Assembly: GCA_021158375.1 (NCBI GenBank)
Contig: JAGGUS010000074.1
Location: forward strand, 1-10,455
Direction: 5' to 3'
DNA: 10,455 bases
From: Thermoprotei archaeon
Lineage (GTDB): Archaea; Thermoproteota; Thermoprotei; QMSL01; B3-G16
Part shown: in pieces, positions 1 to 7,600 of the stretch
How positions within the stretch are numbered: the stretch's first letter is position 1
Layout of the letters: every line of letters starts with the position of its first letter
Position numbers and translations under genes: made by a program
Notes under the pieces: generated by a model
Told to the model about the DNA's origin: nothing
Seen by the model: the letters and a program-made list of their open reading frames with translations, nothing else
Databases searched by the model: none

Positions 1-416
1 ACTATGTCGGGTTTAAAATTCCTTCTCACAACTTCTCTTAGTACGTCTTTGCATCCATTTCTTCCAAAAACGCTCCTTAAGTCTATTATCCTTACGCTGT
101 CTAGGATATCCCTAATCTGCTCTAGTTTCCAGACTAACTTTAATCCTTTCGGTATCTCTTTCTCACTAAAGAGTCTAACGAGTGCTTCGCCACTTTTAGA
201 AAGATCTGGACCAAATACTATCAATGTATCAATTCGATTATACTTAGCTAGCGTTCTGATGAGATAATTTATCCCATATGTCGTATACAGCGTACCAATA
301 ATACTTACTTTATCCTTATCGTTACCTAACATGTTAAGAATTACTTCCTTCTTACCCCATAAAGTGCATATTGCTATATTGCTTTTTGGATTTAATATCT
401 TTATATTCAACCTCAT
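1..416 (-). CDS. MtrA/DUF4346-like protein, 3' part outside window (partial)
   Basis: The minus strand is open from ATG 416 (GTG at 419 is in frame just before it) to base 1, giving about 138 residues with no stop, so the C-terminus lies beyond the left edge. Seen motifs are NIAICTLW at about residues 13-20, GTLYTTYGINYLIRTL at about 42-57 and FGPDLSKSGEALVRLF at about 70-85. Their spacing follows the corrinoid-binding MtrA subunit of methyltransferase and the related DUF4346-type domain, which I recall beside pterin-binding or thymidylate-synthase-like domains; that family assignment is from memory and tentative. The visible part is soluble, with no signal peptide or membrane segment. It follows hypB by about 40 bases on the same strand and is probably co-transcribed with it. 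The start is uncertain: the frame is open upstream of GTG 419 and encodes a family-like CPVIIG motif there, but has no ATG, GTG or TTG. No clear ribosome site precedes 416 or 419. Substrate and reaction are unknown. Confidence 0.6.
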   Translation of the reverse strand, partial: MRLNIKILNPKSNIAICTLWGKKEVILNMLGNDKDKVSIIGTLYTTYGINYLIRTLAKYNRIDTLIVFGPDLSKSGEALVRLFSEKEIPKGLKLVWKLEQIRDILDSVRIIDLRSVFGRNGCKDVLREVVRRNFKPDI

Positions 417-459
417 CACAATGCCTATTATTACAGGACAGATATTCTGGAAGATATTT

Positions 460-1203
460 CTATCTTGTAATTTTAAGACCGATGATCTTGTGTAGTATCG
501 TAGTTATACTTTCTGAGATGCTAGTTCTCTTTAAGGCATCCACATCTCCTAAAGCCTCTTCAAGCTTCTCATCATATGGTATGCTTCCTAGATATCTAAT
601 GCCTTCTCTTCTAGCAAACTCTCTAACCATGTCTGTTCCCTTACTCATGTTCTCTATTATTCCAATTATATTAGTATTAACCATCTTCAAGAGATTGAGC
701 AGTCTTGAGACGGTCTTTAATGCCAACTTAGATGGTATTGTCACAATTAGTGTCTCTAGCCCATCTATTAAGCGTAATATGTCAAGCAGTTCATCGCTAG
801 TGCCAGGAGGAGTGTCTATTATCAAATAATCCAAAGACCCCCATCTAGTTATGGCTAATAGTTCTATTATCGCATTTGAGATATCATCCCCTCTGAGCGG
901 GAGCGCTCTTTCCTTTACGAAAAGCTCTAAAGACATGAATCTTATCCCATTAAATAACGGCGGAATGATGCCTTTCTCTTCCTTTATGCTTGTATCTTCT
1001 GGAATTCCTAATACTATGTGACATGAAGGTCCATTAAAATCTAGGTCTAAGAGACCAACTATCTTACCCATACTAGAGAGCCCTAATGCTAGTAAGGATG
1101 CAAGTACAGTCTTCCCTACTCCTCCTTTACCACTAACAATTGCTATCCTTCTTTTTACATCCTTAATCCTCTCAGGTATTATCGATATCCTTGGATCCAT
1201 CAT
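460..1203 (-). CDS. hypB: Mrp/MinD-type HypB ATPase (mmHypB), nickel delivery for [NiFe]-hydrogenase
   Basis: A 247-residue cytosolic P-loop ATPase of the SIMIBI MinD/Mrp group. Visible motifs are the deviant Walker A SGKGGVGKT (24-32, with signature lysine K26), the switch-like LLDLDFNGPS (51-60) and Walker B DYLIIDTPPG (125-134). The GIIENMS segment (181-187) lacks the CxxC that follows ENM in Mrp/NBP35 iron-sulfur carriers. Together with a directly coupled hypA upstream, this points to the archaeal Mrp/MinD-type HypB characterised in Thermococcus kodakarensis, which binds HypA and drives nickel loading by ATP binding and hydrolysis; it is unrelated in sequence to the GTPase HypB of bacteria. 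Length matches. The start ATG 1203 overlaps the hypA stop (ATGA) and lies 5 bases after a GGGGG ribosome site at 1209-1213; ATG 1200 follows in frame and is equally possible. A generic ParA/Mrp ATPase is the fallback reading. Confidence 0.83.
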   Translation of the reverse strand: MMDPRISIIPERIKDVKRRIAIVSGKGGVGKTVLASLLALGLSSMGKIVGLLDLDFNGPSCHIVLGIPEDTSIKEEKGIIPPLFNGIRFMSLELFVKERALPLRGDDISNAIIELLAITRWGSLDYLIIDTPPGTSDELLDILRLIDGLETLIVTIPSKLALKTVSRLLNLLKMVNTNIIGIIENMSKGTDMVREFARREGIRYLGSIPYDEKLEEALGDVDALKRTSISESITTILHKIIGLKITR

Positions 1204-1610
1204 GTTATCCCCCTTAATGAGACTATTCTAACTCCCCTTCCCCTTACTACTATGAAGTCAGGACTCCCGCACCTAGGGCATCTAATTATAGCATGTGCTA
1301 ATTCAGGAATAAAATGTATGGCTTCGGCTTCATCCTCCTTTATGCTTTCTTTTATTTCACTAAATTTCCATGTGTAGCCACAGTTCCTACATTTAAACTC
1401 AGCTTCTTCTTCTTCTATACTAAATTTAGTCTCCTTAAGAATGGTTCCTTCTGAAATCTCCTTAAGTGCATCTCTAAATATATCTATCTCTATCTGTTGA
1501 AGTTGACCTATCGCTATCTTTACTTCTAATACTGTCTTTAACTTCCTCTCTCTCATGATATCTAACACTGCTCTCACTATAGACTCTGCTAGTGCCCACT
1601 CATGAACCAT
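1200..1610 (-). CDS. hypA: Hydrogenase nickel metallochaperone HypA
   Basis: A 136-residue HypA/HybF-family protein that carries nickel to the [NiFe]-hydrogenase large subunit, acting with HypB in the cytosol. The N-terminus MVHEWALAESIVRAVL matches the family start. The zinc site is two CxxC pairs, C74/C77 and C111/C114, separated by the long insert seen in archaeal HypA. The frame extends upstream to an ATG at 1646, but those 12 residues would bury the nickel-binding His-Glu, so ATG 1610 is chosen. A valine sits between Met1 and the conserved His, and the cysteines are shifted by one relative to my recollection of Thermococcus HypA (C73/C76, C110/C113). Val at position 2 allows methionine removal, which would leave His as residue 2. 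The gene is first in a likely hypA-hypB operon and shares an ATGA overlap with hypB. No hydrogenase gene is visible here. Confidence 0.92.
   Translation of the reverse strand: MVHEWALAESIVRAVLDIMRERKLKTVLEVKIAIGQLQQIEIDIFRDALKEISEGTILKETKFSIEEEEAEFKCRNCGYTWKFSEIKESIKEDEAEAIHFIPELAHAIIRCPRCGSPDFIVVRGRGVRIVSLRGIT
1209..1213 (-). promoter_or_regulatory. Ribosome binding site of hypB
   Basis: On the minus strand, AAGGGGG lies inside the end of hypA, 5 bases before ATG 1203 and 8 before ATG 1200. With the ATGA stop/start overlap, it indicates translational coupling of hypB to hypA. Confidence 0.6.
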
Positions 1611-1669
1611 ACGTAATATCTCAATAACGAATGGTAAATTAAGCATATCGCCTATTGTAACGAGCTATC

Positions 1670-1702
1670 GAGTCTTTATCATGAGATCTACGACTATATA
1701 CA
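1670..1702 (-). promoter_or_regulatory. Candidate TATA elements for hypA-hypB
   Basis: Reading the minus strand, a TGTATATAGT segment (around 1693-1702) and a GATAAAGACT segment (around 1671-1680) both resemble archaeal TATA boxes. The first would place transcription start near 1670 and the second near 1650, leaving a 40-60 base leader before ATG 1610. Which one is used cannot be decided from sequence. It is divergent from the promoter of the glycoside hydrolase gene. Confidence 0.35.
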
Positions 1703-1703
1703 G

Positions 1704-1715
1704 AAACATATAAAG
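1704..1715 (+). promoter_or_regulatory. Candidate TATA box of the glycoside hydrolase gene
   Basis: AAACATATAAAG gives a purine-rich BRE-like element followed by a TATA box. Its centre near 1711 predicts a transcript start at about 1737, some 8 bases before the TTG start codon at 1745. That is a very short leader, and GGGAG at 1739-1743 lies too close to the TTG to be a well-spaced ribosome site. Confidence 0.5.
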
Positions 1716-1744
1716 AGATAGACCTTATCTAATATCGTGGGAGA

Positions 1745-4426
1745 TTGCAGAGAGAAGTAGTAGTAAGGTCTGTTTTAGAGATAGATAAATTCTTCTATAG
1801 GAAAGGCGAAGAGATTAGAGGAAGACTAACTCTTATCACAAACGCACCAGTTAAAGTAATAGCAGAAATTCACTGGATTGACGTCTATAATAGAATAGTT
1901 AGGGAGTTGATCATAGAAGAAGAACTTCCTAATAATGAGTATATACCGTTTACTCTACCCGTAGACAACCCCTTAACTGTAAGGAACTACTTAGTGTGCA
2001 AGATCTACGATAGCGAGAAAAAGAAGGTCTTTGATGAACGCAAAGTAGAATTCATAGTAACGCCTGATCCTGATCCTTGGGACGATTATGTAGTGTTAAT
2101 ATGGAATCCAGGTAAAACTCCTGGTTATTTCGAGAAGATAAAAGAGCTTGGCATAAATGCTGGGATGGCTCATTGCCCAAATCCTCCTTTAGATGGTCTT
2201 TTAAATGCAAATTTGAGGTTTTATCTATGCCAAATGGTGCCTAAATGGCTTGCATTTTATCATCAAACAGGACGTAAGGGCATGGAATGGCAAGTACTAA
2301 GAGAGAAATACTCCAAGACACGCGACAAGCGGTTACTACGTAGAAAGAATTGTCTTAACGACCCTGTTATGATAGAGAAGTACAGGCGGATAATTCAGGG
2401 ACTAGTAGAGAGATTTAAGGGCTATGGCCCATTATGGTATGACATATCGGATGAAGCAGGGATAGGCGATCTAGTTGGGGCCTTTGATTTCTGCTTCTCT
2501 GATCACTGTTTAAGAGAGTTTAGATCATGGCTAAGGTCTATATATGGTACATTAGAAAGACTAAATGAGGAATGGGGTACTGACTTTAAGACATGGGATG
2601 AAGTAGTACCAATGACTACTGATGAAGTTAGAGAGCGAAATAACGGTAATTTTGCTCCTTGGGCTGATCATAGAACATTTATGGAGATAACATTTGCTAG
2701 AGCTATTCGAAGATGTAGGGATTGGATACTTGAAATAGATAACACTAGGCCTGTAGGAATAACAGGAGCACAGATGCCTAGCGCATATGGTGGTTATGAT
2801 TGGTGGAGATTATGTCAAGTGATGAATTTCGTAGAGCCATACAATATCGGTAATAATAGGGAGATAATACGCTCATTTTCTGGTAAGAACATGATATGCT
2901 TTATAACGTTATTTGAAGTTAGTGAAAGAGCAAAGTGGTTACTATGGTATCATATGCTCCATGGAGATAAAGGCGTCATATTATGGGACTATGACGAAGC
3001 TCGAGGTAAGCGCTACGTAATTGAACCCTCATTAGAATTTGGAGAAGGTATTAAACTGAAGGATACATTTCTTGAATTAAGAGGAGGCATAGTTAAGCTG
3101 CTATCTCATGCTGACTTTGAAATCGATCCTATAGCAATACATTATTCGCATCCAAGTATTCATGCACATTGGATGCTAGAGACCATGAATGAAGACTGGT
3201 TGAAGCGAAGTAATACTGACGAAAGGGTTAAGTCGAAGTTCATTAAGTTGAGGGAAAGTATAACTAAACTAATTGAGGATCTCGGTCTACAATATAATTT
3301 CGTGTCCTATGAACAAGTTGAAAGGGGAGAGCTTATAAGTAGAGGTTATAAAGTCTTCATAATGCCTAGTTCCATAGCTATAAGCATGAAAGAAGCCGAA
3401 GAGATTAAGGCTTTTGTAAGAAATGGTGGTGTACTTATAGTAGACGGTATGGTAGGTCTTATGGATGAGCACTGTAAAACACTAGAAAGCGGCTTATTAG
3501 ACGGTCTTTTCGGTATAAAACGTATAGGGCAGCGTAGGCCTCCTGAGGAAGAAATAATTATCGATAAGGATTACAATAGTCTGAAAATTAAGGGATTAAA
3601 TCTTGAGGTTTATCCACTAGAAGGGAACTTGAAAGTCGTACATGGTATTGCTCTAGCCTCAGTAGGAGGAGTTCCTGCAGTAATCGTAAACCGTTATGGA
3701 AAGGGCCTTGCAATATACCTTAATGCCGATTTAACGAATTACTACTTATTGAGAGTAAGGGGTAAAGGTACTGGCCTTAGAGAATTCTTTAAGAAAATAT
3801 TCTTATTAGCTAACGTAATTCCCAAATTTACAATATGGGATGAAAAGGGCAATTCAGTGGTGGGTGTTGAAGTAATACGATATAGAAGTGGCAATTCCGT
3901 ATATCTCGCACTTATAAATAACCCCACTATTAGGATATCCGAATTAGGTAATGTAGAAGATGTTGAAGCATCCGAGAAAGCATTCTTTAGGGATAAGAAA
4001 ATCAAAGTTCGATTGCCTAATGTAGCACATGTTTATGATATTAGGGCTAAGAAGTATGTTGGTTTTACGAAAGAAATAGAATTCACGTTGCCTGGATACG
4101 AACCTAAGATCTTCGCACTTCTGCCTTACAAAATAAGATCTCTTGAGATCTACTCAAAGGATTCATGCAGACGTGGAGAGGTTTTCTACGCTAAAGTCCG
4201 TATAGTAAGGGAGCCTGATGATTATAGTGATACTGTAGTTAGAGTAGATGTTTTCGATCCTGACGGCAAGTTCGTAGACTACTATTCTGGCAATATATTT
4301 GCTAAAAACGGTACTGCGATTATTAAAATACCCTTCGCACTAAACGATAAAGAAGGTAAGTGGCGCCTTGTAGTGACTGAAGTAATAAGTGGAATAAGTA
4401 TCGAAAAGTACATCATTATAAAGTAA
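1745..4426 (+). CDS. GH42-like multidomain glycoside hydrolase, cytosolic
   Basis: An 893-residue protein with no signal peptide or membrane segment. Inferred domains: an N-terminal beta-sandwich (about 1-107, beginning VVVRSVLEIDKFFYRKGEEI); a TIM barrel (about 112-460) of beta-galactosidase GH42/GH-A type; a Rossmann-like domain resembling the GH42 trimerisation/amidotransferase-like domain (about 500-690, with KVFIMPSSIAIS and GGVLIVDG); a beta domain (about 695-795); and a C-terminal beta-sandwich (about 798-893). WYDISDEAGI places E237 as the likely acid/base, although GH42 normally has Asn-Glu there and this protein has Asp236-Glu237. The strand MICFITLFE places E391 as the likely nucleophile, followed by GVILWDYDE. 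LNEEWGTDF (273-281) is a typical GH42 segment. The start is TTG 1745, since a stop lies in frame at about 1730 and no ATG follows near the N-terminus. It is divergent from hypA. The substrate is probably a beta-linked oligosaccharide, but I cannot name it. Confidence 0.7.
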   Translation: MQREVVVRSVLEIDKFFYRKGEEIRGRLTLITNAPVKVIAEIHWIDVYNRIVRELIIEEELPNNEYIPFTLPVDNPLTVRNYLVCKIYDSEKKKVFDERKVEFIVTPDPDPWDDYVVLIWNPGKTPGYFEKIKELGINAGMAHCPNPPLDGLLNANLRFYLCQMVPKWLAFYHQTGRKGMEWQVLREKYSKTRDKRLLRRKNCLNDPVMIEKYRRIIQGLVERFKGYGPLWYDISDEAGIGDLVGAFDFCFSDHCLREFRSWLRSIYGTLERLNEEWGTDFKTWDEVVPMTTDEVRERNNGNFAPWADHRTFMEITFARAIRRCRDWILEIDNTRPVGITGAQMPSAYGGYDWWRLCQVMNFVEPYNIGNNREIIRSFSGKNMICFITLFEVSERAKWLLWYHMLHGDKGVILWDYDEARGKRYVIEPSLEFGEGIKLKDTFLELRGGIVKLLSHADFEIDPIAIHYSHPSIHAHWMLETMNEDWLKRSNTDERVKSKFIKLRESITKLIEDLGLQYNFVSYEQVERGELISRGYKVFIMPSSIAISMKEAEEIKAFVRNGGVLIVDGMVGLMDEHCKTLESGLLDGLFGIKRIGQRRPPEEEIIIDKDYNSLKIKGLNLEVYPLEGNLKVVHGIALASVGGVPAVIVNRYGKGLAIYLNADLTNYYLLRVRGKGTGLREFFKKIFLLANVIPKFTIWDEKGNSVVGVEVIRYRSGNSVYLALINNPTIRISELGNVEDVEASEKAFFRDKKIKVRLPNVAHVYDIRAKKYVGFTKEIEFTLPGYEPKIFALLPYKIRSLEIYSKDSCRRGEVFYAKVRIVREPDDYSDTVVRVDVFDPDGKFVDYYSGNIFAKNGTAIIKIPFALNDKEGKWRLVVTEVISGISIEKYIIIK

Positions 4427-4550
4427 TGGTCTCCTTTAAACGTAACCTTTATATGTCATTTTTCCCTAAACTGAGTAAGGGTCTTGGCATACTCTAATCA
4501 TCTACGTAGTGCTTCTGCTTCTTGTTCGACTAAACATGTTTGTTCATCTC
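4427..4550. other. Intergenic sequence between glycoside hydrolase gene and carB promoter
   Basis: About 200 bases lie between the hydrolase stop and the carB start. This first part holds a TATA-like CTTTATATG at 4448-4456, a T5 run at 4459-4463 that could end the hydrolase transcript, an 8-base palindrome CTACGTAG (4502-4509), a 10-base palindrome AAACATGTTT (4532-4541) and a TTGTTC direct repeat (4522-4527 and 4540-4545, 18 bases apart). I see no tRNA, C/D-box RNA or small coding frame that I could defend. Confidence 0.5.
4459..4463 (+). terminator. Possible T-run terminator after the glycoside hydrolase gene
   Basis: TTTTT lies 33 bases after the hydrolase stop. Archaeal RNA polymerase can terminate at short T tracts without a hairpin. 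The run is only five bases, so this is a weak call. Confidence 0.3.
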
Positions 4551-4561
4551 AAGTTTATATG
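4551..4561 (+). promoter_or_regulatory. Candidate promoter (TATA box) of carB-carA
   Basis: AAGTTTATATG carries a purine BRE-like lead and a good TTTATATG TATA box. It predicts a start site near 4582-4586 and a leader of about 40 bases before carB. The palindrome AAACATGTTT ends 9 bases upstream of this element. Confidence 0.6.
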
Positions 4562-4611
4562 TTTGTAAATAATTTTGGATTACTCTTCATCTCGACATTA
4601 GAGGATCTCTT

Positions 4612-4617
4612 GGTGAT
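4612..4617 (+). promoter_or_regulatory. Ribosome binding site of carB
   Basis: GGTGAT is a full match to the archaeal 16S anti-Shine-Dalgarno complement and sits 6 bases before ATG 4624, which fixes the carB start. Confidence 0.75.
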
Positions 4618-4623
4618 TAAGCC

Positions 4624-7600
4624 ATGCCTAAACTAGAAAACGTAAAGAGCGTGCTCATACTTGGTTCAGGTGGAATCAAAATAGCTGAGGCGGCGGAATT
4701 TGATTATAGCGGTTCTCAGGCAATAAAAGCGTTAAAAGAGGAAGGAATTCGAGTAATCCTAGTTAATCCGAATGTAGCTACAATACAGACCTCTACTAAT
4801 CTCGCAGATAAGGTCTATCTACTTCCAGTAAAACCCGAATTCGTAGAGAAGGTCATAGCAAAAGAACGCCCTGATGGTATTCTCCTAGGCTTTGGAGGTC
4901 AAACAGCACTTAATTGTGGCGTAGAACTTGCGAAGAAGGGTGTACTTGAAAGGTACGGTGTGAAAGTTCTTGGTACATCCGTTGAAAGCATTGTAAAGGC
5001 TTCTGATAGAGATCTATTCAGAGAGACTATGATAAAGCATGGTATTCCTGTTCCTCCATCGAAGGCTGCATTTTCTGTTAAAGAGGCATTAGAGATAGCA
5101 GAGGACATAGGATATCCCGTAATGGTAAGAGTTGCGTTTAACTTGGGTGGTGCTGGTTCACTAGTAGCTTTTAGTAGAGAGGAATTAGAGAAATTAGCAG
5201 CAAGAGCCTTAGCTCAGTCGCCAGTCAATCAAATATTAGTCGAAAAGTATCTACATCATTGGAAGGAGATAGAATTTGAAGTTGTTCGTGATTATAAAGA
5301 TAATGCAGTTGCTGTTGCATGTCTAGAGAACATGGATCCCATGGGTATTCATACGGGAGATTCAATAGTAGTAGCTCCATCCCAGACATTGACTAATAGG
5401 GAATATCAGCTACTTAGAGATGCTTCATTAGCTGTAGCTAGGGCTATAGGCATTGTTGGTGAATGTAATGTACAACTCGCTCTTGATCCGGAGTCTGAGA
5501 AATATTACGTCATTGAAACAAATCCAAGAATGTCCCGCTCATCCGCATTAGCTAGTAAGGCTACTGGATATCCCTTAGCGTACATCGCTGCTAAATTAGC
5601 TATAGGTTATACACTTCCCGAGCTCATTAATAAAGTAACAGGTATCACCTCTGCTCACTTCGAACCCGCCTTAGACTATGTAGTTGTTAAGATGCCTAGA
5701 TGGGACTTCAAGAAGTTTTCTAACGCAATAGAACAAATAGGAACTGAAATGCGGAGTATAGGTGAAGTAATGGCAATTGGGCGCTGTTTCGAAGAAGCAT
5801 TACAGAAGGCCATTCGAATGCTTGATATAGGCAAGGATGGCCTTGTAGCAAATATTGATGAGGATTATGAAGACTTCTCTCTAGATGAGTTGAGAAACTC
5901 TTTAAAGGTTCCCAGACCTTATAGAATATTTACTATAGCTAAGGCCATAAGAGCAGGTATGAGCATTGATGAAATTTATGCACTCACTGGAATAGATCCC
6001 TGGTACTTATACAAAATTAAGAATATAGTTGATATGGAACGTAAACTGAAGAGGATACGAAGACTTAGTAATGATGAGAGCATAGTTGACCTGATAAGAG
6101 AGGCTAAAAGATTAGGTTTTTCTGATGTACAAATAGCTAGATGCATAGGTGTTAATGAGGACGAGATTCGTGAGTTTAGGAAGAGACACGGAATATTACC
6201 AGTTGTGAAGAGAATAGATACACTTGCTGCTGAATGGCCAGCTAAAACCAATTATCTCTATGTAACTTATGGTGGGGACTCTGATGATATAGATTTCTCA
6301 AGAGGAAATAAAGTTTTAGTATTAGGTGCTGGTGTCTTTAGGATAGGCGTTTCTGTAGAGTTTGATTGGTGTGTTGTACAGCTCTCTTGGGCTTTAAAAA
6401 GTAAGGGAGTAAATGAAGTAATAGTCCTTAATTACAATCCAGAGACTGTTTCAACTGATTGGGACGTTAATGATAAACTATACTTCGACGAAATAACCTT
6501 AGAGCGCGTTCTAGATATATATGAAAAAGAGAAACCAATTGGTGTAATAACATGTGTAGGCGGCCAAATAGCTAATAATTTAGCTCCGCTCCTGGAGAAG
6601 AAAGGCATAAAGATACTTGGCTCTAGTGGAAATGCAGTGGATATGGCGGAGGATAGGAGGAAGTTTAGTGCACTTCTTGATAAGTTAAGTATACCTCAGC
6701 CACCTTGGATTGAGTGCGAAAATCCAGATGACGTAATTGAATTCTGTCGTAAGGTAGGTTTCCCCGTTATAGTACGGCCATCATATGTGCTCTCAGGACT
6801 AGCCATGCGAATTATAAGAAGCGAAGAGGAATTGAAAGCTTATTTAAATGAAATATCACGAAATCCTAAAGTCAGTAAGCTAGTAGTGAGCAAATTCATA
6901 ACGGGAGCTAAAGAGGTCGAAGTTGATTGCGTATCCGATGGTAAGCGCGTTCTTATTGGCGCAGTGATAGAGCATATAGAGCATGCAGGAGTACATTCGG
7001 GTGACTCAACAATGGTTATACCACCGCTAACACTAAGTCCTGAAGTTATTGATAAGTTGAAGGAGTATACATACCGGATATGTACTTCTCTCGGAGCGAA
7101 AGGACCTGTTAATATACAATATATCGTTAAAGACAATAAAGTATATGTCATAGAGTGTAATCTAAGGGCCTCTCGCTCAATGCCTTTTGTATCTAAGGTG
7201 AAGGGCATAAACTTAATGGAACATGTTGCGGATGTACTTATGAATGGAGAACTAAAAATCGAATCAAAGATATATGAACCTCCTGTCCTCCATTATGGTA
7301 TCAAAACACCACAATTTTCGTGGACTAGAATACGTGAAGCATATCCAACGTTAGACGTAGAAATGAGGTCTACTGGCGAGGTTGCTTCCTTAGGCGTGAA
7401 CTTCTATGATGCATTAATAAAATCATGGCTAGCTGCCCCTCCAAATGAAATCCCTGAAAAAGGAACTACTATCCTAATAGTCCTTCATGATGTTAATGAC
7501 AAGGATATTCTTACTAAGGTGTTCGAAATAACCAAAATTCTGTATTCTCTATCATATAAGCCCATAATTGTCTCGTCTCTATCCTTAGAAAACGGCGATT

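Noticed and set aside
4..267. An 87-codon plus-strand open frame
   Set aside because: It is antisense to the left-edge minus-strand gene, is serine/leucine-rich in the way of shadow frames, and shows no motif.
371..829. A 152-codon plus-strand open frame rich in Ser and Leu
   Set aside because: It lies opposite hypB and the start of the left-edge gene; the minus strand has clear ATPase motifs, so this is a shadow.
460..1203. Mrp/NBP35 iron-sulfur carrier as the name for the ATPase
   Set aside because: The CxxC that follows the ENM segment in that family is missing, and the coupled hypA fits mmHypB better.
1611..1646. A 12-residue N-terminal extension of HypA starting at ATG 1646
   Set aside because: It would bury the conserved His-Glu that must lie at the N-terminus for nickel binding. 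A TATA-like element nearby keeps it as a remote possibility.
4464..4481. A CCCT...AGGG hairpin as a terminator or small RNA
   Set aside because: Only four base pairs around a ten-base loop; not distinguishable from chance.
6840..7208. A 122-codon minus-strand open frame, and similar ones at 3287-3472, 3742-4005, 4899-5108, 5976-6251 and 8357-8632
   Set aside because: All lie opposite well-conserved coding sequence of the hydrolase, carB or carA and show no motif of their own.
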